Shown here piece by piece: positions 1 to 4,661 of a stretch of 6,125 nucleotides of DNA (the stretch's first letter is position 1; each line of letters starts with the position of its first letter). The notes under the pieces were generated by a model. It had not been told where the DNA came from and did no database searches. It saw only the letters and a program-made list of their open reading frames with translations. The position numbers and the translations under genes were made by a program. This DNA is from Xanthomonas translucens pv. translucens DSM 18974 (GTDB lineage Bacteria; Pseudomonadota; Gammaproteobacteria; Xanthomonadales; Xanthomonadaceae), in contig NZ_CAPJ01000195.1 of NCBI RefSeq assembly GCF_000331775.1, forward strand, positions 1 through 6,125, in the 5' to 3' direction.

Positions 1-429
1 CAACGTGAGCGAGGGATAATCCAGCGCCTGCAGGTCGCGCTCCAGTTCGCCCTTGACCCGGTTGTAGAACACGCGCCCCTCCGGATCGGCACCCATTGCC
101 GAATTCAACGCGAACGCGCTGGCCCCGTGCTGCCGCGCCAGCCGCGCGATCGCCAGCGGGTAGGCGTGATCGACGCGGCGGAACGCGGCGCGCGAGCCGG
201 CCTGCTGCATCGTGGTGCCGAGCGCGCAGATCGCCGCGTCGGCCTGCCACCACGGCGCCTGCGCCGGCAGCTGCTCGAAGTCCACCAGCGGGTTGTGCAG
301 TTTCGGGTGGACGCGGTCCAGCGCACGCCGGGTCGGCGCGACCACCACGCTGCAATCCGGCGCGGCGAGCAACTGCGCCAACACCTGCGCGCCGACTAGG
401 CCGGTGGCGCCGGCGAGCAGGATTTTCAT
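1..429 (-). CDS. TIP30/HTATIP2-like NAD(P)-binding Rossmann oxidoreductase (N-terminal part, cut by window edge)
   Basis: The reading frame starts at the ATG at 429-427 and stays open for 143 codons to the window edge, so the C-terminal part is missing. The N-terminus MKILLAGATGLVG is a classic beta-strand plus glycine-rich dinucleotide-binding loop (GATGLVG, residues 7-13). A later LNSAMGADP stretch (Ser110) is followed by FYNRVKGELE, which supplies the YxxxK pair (Tyr122, Lys126) of extended or atypical short-chain dehydrogenases. The LNSAMGAD...YNRVKGELE pattern is what I know from bacterial proteins of the HTATIP2/TIP30-like group. These are cytoplasmic, and their substrate is generally unknown. 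An AAAGG Shine-Dalgarno-like motif sits 8 nt upstream of the start (438-442, minus strand), supporting this ATG. The gene is divergent from the sugar kinase across a 350-bp gap. The family call is fairly secure. The cofactor (NADP or NAD) and the reaction are not determined. Confidence 0.85.
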   Translation of the reverse strand, partial: MKILLAGATGLVGAQVLAQLLAAPDCSVVVAPTRRALDRVHPKLHNPLVDFEQLPAQAPWWQADAAICALGTTMQQAGSRAAFRRVDHAYPLAIARLARQHGASAFALNSAMGADPEGRVFYNRVKGELERDLQALDYPSLTL

Positions 430-537
430 CGAAAATGCCTTTGCGCGATGGAGGAAGGACGCTACGACGATCGCAGGCAAATGGGCAAGGGGATGTCTGC
501 ATGCGCGTCCACCTGGCGCCTGGATCCACGAGGCGCT

Positions 538-629
538 CCCTCACCCCAACCCCTCTTCCGACGGGAGGGCGGCTAGCGGCCGCTGCCTTTTCCCCTCGGA
601 AGAAGATGGCTCGCAGAGCCGGATGAGGG
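538..629. repeat. Composite palindromic intergenic element (REP-like dispersed repeat)
   Basis: Nested complementary segments are directly visible. CCCTCACCC (538-546) pairs with GGATGAGGG (621-629) with one mismatch. TCTTCCGA (554-561) is the exact complement of TCGGAAGA (596-603). A perfect 10-bp palindrome AGCGGCCGCT lies in the middle (575-584). A small perfect hairpin GGCTC-GCA-GAGCC sits at 608-620. The overall motif, CCCTCACCCCAACCCCTC at one end and GGATGAGGGT at the other, is the type of sequence I recognise as scattered between genes in Xanthomonadaceae and other proteobacteria. The copy number in this genome cannot be seen here. It may act as a transcript-end structure or be a non-autonomous mobile palindrome; no terminal duplication is obvious. 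Confidence 0.65.
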
Positions 630-766
630 TATGGGCGCAGCCGCAGCCTCGCGCCCCACACCCAAGCCGCCGCCACGATCCCGCACCGCCACGCATGGTC
701 GCCGCGCTGCGCCTTGTACGCCACAATAGCCCCCCATCGCGCCGCCCGGCGCCGCTGCAACCAACC

Positions 767-772
767 GAGGAG
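767..772 (+). promoter_or_regulatory. Ribosome binding site of the sugar kinase
   Basis: GAGGAG lies 7 nt before the ATG at 780. It decides the start against an in-frame ATG at 714, which would add 22 Arg-rich residues (MYATIAPHRAARRRC...) in front of the conserved first beta strand of the kinase fold. Confidence 0.8.
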
Positions 773-779
773 CCGTTCG

Positions 780-1706
780 ATGTTCGTGGTGTGTGGAGAG
801 GCCTTGTACGACATCTTCATCGACGGCTATGCCGGCACCGCGGTCGGCATGACCGCGCGCCAGGGCGGCTCGCCGTTCAACGTGGCGATCGGCCTGGCCC
901 GCCTCGGCACGCCATCGGCGCTGTTCACCGGGCTGTCCACCGATCCGCTCGGCCGCCAGCTGCGCGGCACCCTGGAACGCGAGGGCGTGGCCCTGGACCA
1001 CTGCATCGACAAGGCCGAGGCGACCACCCTGGTGATGGTCGCGCTGGACGCGCAGGGCGTGCCCAACTATTCGTTCTACGGCACCGGCTGCGCCGACCGC
1101 GCGCTGACCGCCGCCGACCTGCCGGCGCTCGACGCGTCGGTCGGCGGCCTGCATTTCGGCTCCTACACCCTGGTCGCCGAGACCACCGCCAGCACCTTCC
1201 AGGCCCTGGCCGAGCGCGAACGCGCGCAGCGGCTGATCTCGCTGGATCCGAACGTGCGGCCGACGGTGGAGCCGGACATGGCGGTATGGCGCGCGCGGCT
1301 GGATCGCTGGATCGCGCTGGCGCACGTGGTCAAGGTCAGCCAGGAAGACATCGAGCTGCTGTACCCGCAGCAGGATCCGTTCGCGATCGCGCGCAGCTGG
1401 CTGCAGCAGGGCCCATCGCTGGTGGTGATGACCCTGGGCAGCGACGGCGCGGTGGCCTGGCGCGGCGATGCCGAGGCGCGCGTGGCCGGGCGCGCGGTGC
1501 AGGTGGCCGATACGGTCGGCGCCGGCGACAGCTTCCAGGCGGCGCTGCTGCACCAGTTGCCCGACCTGGCCGCGCTCGCCGCGCTGGGCCAGTCGGCAGC
1601 GGCGCTGCAGCAATTGCTGAACTTCTGCGTGGCCGCGGCGGCGATCAACTGCACCCGCGCCGGCGCCAACCCGCCCAGCCTGGACGAGGTCCGCGCCGCG
1701 CTGTAG
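780..1706 (+). CDS. PfkB-family carbohydrate kinase, probable fructokinase
   Basis: The 308-residue protein has the usual length and fold markers of the ribokinase/PfkB family, cytoplasmic enzymes that phosphorylate sugars with ATP and Mg2+. The N-terminal beta strand MFVVCGEALYD is followed by the sugar-binding signature RQGGSPFNVAIGLARLG (Gly29-Gly30, Asn34). Mid-protein are SLDPNVRP (residues 154-161) and KVSQEDIE (185-192). The C-terminal signature DTVGAGDSF (244-252) supplies the anion hole and the catalytic base Asp250. The GGSPFNVA form and the DPNVR segment fit bacterial fructokinases (fructose to fructose 6-phosphate). 2-keto-3-deoxygluconate kinase or another hexokinase-like PfkB activity cannot be excluded without a substrate assay. 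No transporter or sugar regulator lies beside it, so context does not settle the substrate. The start is set by a GAGGAG ribosome binding site. It stands 190 bp ahead of the cyclase gene and is probably transcribed separately. Confidence 0.9.
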   Translation: MFVVCGEALYDIFIDGYAGTAVGMTARQGGSPFNVAIGLARLGTPSALFTGLSTDPLGRQLRGTLEREGVALDHCIDKAEATTLVMVALDAQGVPNYSFYGTGCADRALTAADLPALDASVGGLHFGSYTLVAETTASTFQALAERERAQRLISLDPNVRPTVEPDMAVWRARLDRWIALAHVVKVSQEDIELLYPQQDPFAIARSWLQQGPSLVVMTLGSDGAVAWRGDAEARVAGRAVQVADTVGAGDSFQAALLHQLPDLAALAALGQSAAALQQLLNFCVAAAAINCTRAGANPPSLDEVRAAL

Positions 1707-1745
1707 AGCGTGCGCTCCATTCCCGAATAAGCCGCCCTGTTGTCG

Positions 1746-1780
1746 CGCCACCAGCCTGCGTGGCACGGTGCTGGCTGGCG
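1746..1780 (+). other. Stem-loop downstream of the sugar kinase
   Basis: CGCCACCAGC (1746-1755) can pair with GCTGGCTGGCG (1770-1780) over ten base pairs with a single bulged base and a 14-nt loop. It begins 40 nt after the kinase stop codon and could stabilise or end that transcript. No T-run follows, so it is not a canonical intrinsic terminator. Three degenerate copies of a 7-bp CTGGCGG unit (1775-1795) overlap its right arm. Confidence 0.35.
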
Positions 1781-1848
1781 GCTGGCGGCTGCCGGCTCAA
1801 GCCCGCGCTGCGAACGCCGATATCCTGTTCCTGAGTGTCGCCATGTAC

Positions 1849-1862
1849 GCCGCGTTTGCGGC
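1849..1862 (+). other. Small hairpin in the leader of the diguanylate cyclase gene
   Basis: GCCGC-GTTT-GCGGC is a perfect 5-bp stem with a 4-nt loop. It lies 18 nt before the ribosome binding site of the cyclase gene. It could be part of a structured 5' leader, but short GC stems arise easily in DNA of this composition. Confidence 0.25.
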
Positions 1863-1880
1863 AAGGCGGCGCGTTTACTG

Positions 1881-1887
1881 GGGAGGT
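1881..1887 (+). promoter_or_regulatory. Ribosome binding site of the diguanylate cyclase
   Basis: GGGAGGT lies 9 nt before the ATG at 1897. It is the strongest Shine-Dalgarno sequence in the window. It fixes the start at 1897 rather than at the in-frame ATGs at 1768 and 1843, which lie in what reads as non-coding leader. Confidence 0.85.
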
Positions 1888-1896
1888 ACAGCCCAC

Positions 1897-3483
1897 ATGA
1901 CGGATCAACGCGACGAGCCACCCGCCGGCGGCCTGCGCAAGCTGCTGTCGCCGCGCCGTCGCGAACCGGCAACGCCGGCCGCCGCGACGTTGGCGCCGCA
2001 TGGGCATGCGCATGCGCATGCGGCGCCGGGCGACCATACCGATCCGGCCGCGGTGACCGCGGCGCTGATCCGCCTGTTCAACCACGCCCACACGCCGCTG
2101 GACCTGCTCCATGCCTTCGCCGACGGCATGGCCGGCCTGCACGGCGAACTGGGCGACATGGGCCGGCGCTTGCAATCGGCCGCCAGCAGCAGCGACTGGC
2201 CCAGCTACGGCCGCGCGCTGCGCCAGCTGATCGACAAGTACATCCGCACCATCGACGTCGGCGATCCGCTGGCCGGGCCCAGCGACACCGAACGCCTGCG
2301 CGATCTGCTGCGCCAGGCCATCGCCGGCGCGCTGGCCTCGCTGCTGCACACCCTGCCGGAACTGGCCAACGCATCGGAGGCTACCGGCGAGGCGCTGCGC
2401 CAGTGGCGCCCGGGCCTACCGCTGGAGCCGGTGGCGCAGCGCGTGCGCGAGCTGTGCCACCAGGTGTCGCTGCGCGCCAGCGATAGCCAGGAGCAGCAGA
2501 CCCTGCTGCTGGGTCTGTTCGACCTGCTGCTGGAAAACGTCGGCGAACTGCTCGACGACACCAGCTGGCTGCAGGGCCAGATCGCGGTGGTGCGCGACAT
2601 GATCAGCGGCCCGCTGGACCGCTATTCGATCGAGGAAGCGCGCGGCAGCCTGCGCGAGGTGATCTACAAGCAGGGCCTGCTGAAGCAGGGCATCGCCGAA
2701 TCCAAGGAGGCGATGAAGGACATGATGGTGTCCTTCGTCGAGAACCTGGATGGCATGGCGATCAGCACCAGCGAATTCCACGACCGCATCGCCGACTATT
2801 CGCAGACCATCCGCGACGCGCGCAGCATCGGCGACCTCAACCGCCTGCTGCAGGAAGTGCTGCAGGACACCGGCCACGTGCAGCAGCAGGCGCTGCGCGC
2901 GCGCGACCACCTGATCGCCGCGCGCCAGGAAGTGGACGCGGCGGAGCAGCGCATCCTGCGCCTGGAACAGGAGCTGCAGGACGTCAGCGGGCTGGTGCGG
3001 GTGGACCAGCTCACCGGCAGCCTCAACCGGCGCGGGCTGGACGAGCTGTTCGCGCGCGAACTGGTGCGCACCGAGCGCAGCACCCAGCCGCTGTGCGTGG
3101 CGATGCTGGACCTGGACGATTTCCGCACGCTCAACGAGATCTACGGCCATCCCGGCGGCGACGCCGCGCTGCGCCACGTGGTCGAGGTGGCGCGCACCAC
3201 CTTGCGCGGCAGCGACGCGATCGCGCGCTTCGGCGGCGAGGAATTCCTGCTGCTAATGCCCGACTGCACCATCTTCGAAGCGGCCGCAGCGGTGACCCGG
3301 GTGCAGCGCGCCCTGGCCCAGCGCGCGCTGGTGCACGAGGACCAGCGCGTGTTCATCAGCTTCAGCGCCGGAGTGGCGATGCGCCGCGCCGGCGAGACCC
3401 AGGACGTGCTGGTCAAGCGCGCCGACCGTGCCATGTACGAGGCCAAGAAGGCGGGCAAGAACCGGGTGATTTCAGCGGATTGA
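1897..3483 (+). CDS. Diguanylate cyclase (C-terminal GGDEF domain) with long soluble helical N-terminal region
   Basis: The protein has 528 residues. Residues about 366-528 form a complete GGDEF domain that makes cyclic di-GMP from two GTP. It has the opening VDQLTGSLNRRGLD (369-382), the metal and substrate segment MLDLDDFRTLNEIYGHPGGD (403-422), the signature GGEEF (446-450), and the closing ADRAMYEAKKAGKNRV (509-524). The inhibitory I-site RxxD is intact as Arg437-Gly-Ser-Asp440, exactly five residues before GGEEF, so product feedback inhibition is expected. The roughly 360-residue N-terminal region is mostly alpha-helical. It has no signal peptide or membrane segment, and a probable coiled coil (about 328-366) leads into the catalytic domain. 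I do not recognise it as PAS, GAF, REC or HAMP. A low-complexity start contains a His-rich run HGHAHAHAAPGDH (35-47). No EAL domain is present. The protein should be a cytosolic, catalytically active enzyme; its input signal is unknown. Confidence 0.93.
   Translation: MTDQRDEPPAGGLRKLLSPRRREPATPAAATLAPHGHAHAHAAPGDHTDPAAVTAALIRLFNHAHTPLDLLHAFADGMAGLHGELGDMGRRLQSAASSSDWPSYGRALRQLIDKYIRTIDVGDPLAGPSDTERLRDLLRQAIAGALASLLHTLPELANASEATGEALRQWRPGLPLEPVAQRVRELCHQVSLRASDSQEQQTLLLGLFDLLLENVGELLDDTSWLQGQIAVVRDMISGPLDRYSIEEARGSLREVIYKQGLLKQGIAESKEAMKDMMVSFVENLDGMAISTSEFHDRIADYSQTIRDARSIGDLNRLLQEVLQDTGHVQQQALRARDHLIAARQEVDAAEQRILRLEQELQDVSGLVRVDQLTGSLNRRGLDELFARELVRTERSTQPLCVAMLDLDDFRTLNEIYGHPGGDAALRHVVEVARTTLRGSDAIARFGGEEFLLLMPDCTIFEAAAAVTRVQRALAQRALVHEDQRVFISFSAGVAMRRAGETQDVLVKRADRAMYEAKKAGKNRVISAD
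1992..2027 (+). repeat. 36-bp near-perfect palindrome inside the cyclase coding region
   Basis: Outer arms GGCGCCGCATG (1992-2002) and CATGCGGCGCC (2017-2027) are exact reverse complements. The centre GCATGCGCATGC (2004-2015) is itself self-complementary, so the whole 36 bp pairs with only one mismatch (2003 against 2016). It begins 95 nt after the start codon and encodes the His/Ala-rich run around residues 32-44. In mRNA it could fold into a very stable hairpin close to the translation start. Confidence 0.7.
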
Positions 3484-3488
3484 TGGCC

Positions 3489-3523
3489 GGAACTCGGGAC
3501 GCGGGACGCGGGACGCGGGACTC
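3489..3523 (+). repeat. Tandem heptad array (gggacgc-type), left arm of an inverted repeat
   Basis: Five consecutive 7-bp units are visible: GGAACTC, three times GGGACGC, then GGGACTC. The array starts 5 nt after the stop codon of the cyclase. Positions 3492-3517 are the reverse complement of 3599-3624 over 26 bp with one mismatch, so this is the left arm of a large inverted repeat with an 81-nt spacer. Heptameric gggac/gggaatc-like arrays between genes are familiar from Xanthomonas genomes (recollection, not searched). Confidence 0.8.
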
Positions 3524-3595
3524 ACAGAGCGTGATGCCGGCGACGGCGCAACGCAACGCGCAGTCGCAATCCATCCGCACCCACTGCGCCCGCTG

Positions 3596-4516
3596 TTACG
3601 CGTCCCGCGTCCCGCGTCCAGAGTCCCGAACTTTCTGGAACAGCATCACCGCCCCCAGCACCAGCGCCCCGGCGACCATGCCGACCAGCGCATTGCCCAG
3701 GTTGAGCACCACGCTGCCCCAGGCGCCCTGCGGCGCGAGGCGTTCGAAGGCGTGGTGCAGCGGGCCGATGCTGTGCACCAGGATGCCGCCGCCGACCAGG
3801 AACATCGCCGCGGTGCCGGCGATCGACAGCACCCGCATCAACCACGGCGCCAGCCACAGGATGCCGCGGCCGATCGCCGCGGCGGCGGCGCCCTTGCGGG
3901 TCAGGTACAGGCCCAGGTCGTCGAGCTTGACGATGCCGGCGACCAGGCCGTACACGCCGACCGTCATCGCCAGCGCGATCGCCACCAGCACCATGATTTG
4001 CTGGGAGAACGGCACCCCGGCGACCACGCCCAGCGACAGCACGATGATCTCCGCGGACAGGATGAAATCGGTGCGGATCGCGCCCTTCACCTTGTCCTTC
4101 TCCAACGCGACCACGTCCACCTTTTCGTCGGCCAGCGCCTGCAGCGTTTGCGCATGGCGCTGCGCGTCCTCGTCACTGGAATGCAGGATGCGGTGCGCCA
4201 GCTTCTCCACGCCCTCGAAGCACAGGAACGCGCCGCCGATCATCATCAGCGGGGTGATCGCCCACGGCAGCCAGGCGCTGATCGCCAGCGCCGCCGGCAC
4301 CAGGATCGCCTTGTTGAGCAGCGAGCCCTTGGCCACCGCCCACACCACCGGCAGCTCGCGGTCGGCGTTGACCCCGGTGACCTGCTGCGCGTTCAGCGCC
4401 AGGTCGTCGCCGAGCACGCCGGCGGTCTTCTTCGCCGCCACCTTGGTCAGGATCGACACGTCGTCGAGCAGCGAGGCGATATCGTCGAGCAGGGTGAACA
4501 GGCTGGCGCCGGCCAT
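3596..4516 (-). CDS. DUF808 family inner-membrane protein (YedI-like)
   Basis: The 306-residue protein matches the DUF808 family, whose E. coli member is YedI; its biochemical role is unknown. The N-terminus [20 protein letters not shown] and the following [24 protein letters not shown] (23-46) are the family's characteristic opening, then [16 protein letters not shown] (54-69). Hydrophobic segments lie at about 69-100 (two closely spaced), 150-168, 172-194, 228-249 and 268-293, giving a multi-pass inner-membrane protein. A charged, probably cytoplasmic stretch including [16 protein letters not shown] and [22 protein letters not shown] lies at 99-151. The last ten residues ([10 protein letters not shown]) are encoded by heptad repeat DNA and are probably not a conserved part of the family. 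The start codon has only a weak Shine-Dalgarno sequence. The gene converges with the cyclase gene and diverges from the dihydroxyacetone kinase gene, so it is probably monocistronic. Confidence 0.9.
   Translation of the reverse strand: MAGASLFTLLDDIASLLDDVSILTKVAAKKTAGVLGDDLALNAQQVTGVNADRELPVVWAVAKGSLLNKAILVPAALAISAWLPWAITPLMMIGGAFLCFEGVEKLAHRILHSSDEDAQRHAQTLQALADEKVDVVALEKDKVKGAIRTDFILSAEIIVLSLGVVAGVPFSQQIMVLVAIALAMTVGVYGLVAGIVKLDDLGLYLTRKGAAAAAIGRGILWLAPWLMRVLSIAGTAAMFLVGGGILVHSIGPLHHAFERLAPQGAWGSVVLNLGNALVGMVAGALVLGAVMLFQKVRDSGRGTRDA
3599..3627 (-). repeat. Tandem heptad array, right arm of the inverted repeat, overlapping the DUF808 3' end
   Basis: Read on the minus strand this is GGGACTC, TGGACGC and two GGGACGC units (3627-3600) plus one further matching base. 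It mirrors the array after the cyclase gene. It lies inside the reading frame of the DUF808 gene and encodes its last ten residues ([10 protein letters not shown]), immediately before the TAA stop at 3598-3596. Together the two arms could form a transcript-end hairpin usable from both directions, but neither is followed by a T-run. Confidence 0.75.
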
Positions 4517-4661
4517 GCGGGGATTCCATTCGGGGGGATGAGCGCGGATTCTCGCCGATTCCGCGCGCCCGCTGCGTGAGCGGCGCGCACCGCCTCAACC
4601 GCGCATAACGCCGGCTCGGCTACCGTGCGCGGCAGACCAATGCCGCCTGCGAAGGATCTAC
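4517..4661. promoter_or_regulatory. Divergent promoter region of the DUF808 and dihydroxyacetone kinase genes
   Basis: This 145-bp gap must contain the promoters of both outward-facing genes. No convincing -35/-10 pair stands out on either strand. The only structure I see is a small hairpin CCGCT-GCGTG-AGCGG at 4569-4583. No operator-like long palindrome is visible. Confidence 0.4.
4651..4656 (+). promoter_or_regulatory. Ribosome binding site of the dihydroxyacetone kinase
   Basis: GAAGGA lies 5 nt before the ATG at 4662. It supports that codon as the start; the protein reads MDQFL and leads directly into the conserved DhaK fold. Confidence 0.7.

Larger units (their letters stand above)
430..779. 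other. Intergenic region between divergent oxidoreductase and sugar kinase genes
   Basis: This 350-bp stretch carries no convincing gene; frames that stay open across it are GC-driven shadows. It must contain the promoters of both flanking genes, but no clear -35/-10 pair is visible. The best -10-like string toward the kinase is CACAAT at 722-727, without a good -35 partner, so it is only a weak candidate. The middle (538-629) is occupied by a composite palindrome listed separately. I see nothing recognisable in 443-535 or in 631-710. Confidence 0.6.

Noticed and set aside
1706..1717. GAGCGTGCGCTC right at the kinase stop codon as an intrinsic terminator
   Set aside because: The stem is only four to five base pairs with a very tight loop and no T-run follows. 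Such short palindromes are expected by chance at this GC content.
573..1766. A 397-codon minus-strand frame opposite the sugar kinase
   Set aside because: Composition-driven shadow; the plus strand holds a full PfkB kinase with both signatures and a good ribosome binding site.
212..1834. A 540-codon plus-strand frame spanning the intergenic repeat and the sugar kinase
   Set aside because: It runs through the palindromic intergenic element and then out of frame across the kinase. The translation is low-complexity Arg/Ala/Gly/Pro and matches nothing.
3093..4541. Long plus-strand frame across the cyclase end and antisense to the DUF808 gene, including an ATG overlapping the cyclase TGA (TGATG)
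   Set aside because: The TGATG overlap suggests translational coupling, but the frame encodes repeat-derived and Ser/Thr/Pro-rich antisense sequence. The DUF808 protein on the other strand is clearly the real gene.
4569..4583. Small hairpin CCGCT-GCGTG-AGCGG in the divergent gap as an operator or riboswitch
   Set aside because: Five base pairs in GC-rich DNA is not significant, and no regulator family with such a site is recognised nearby.
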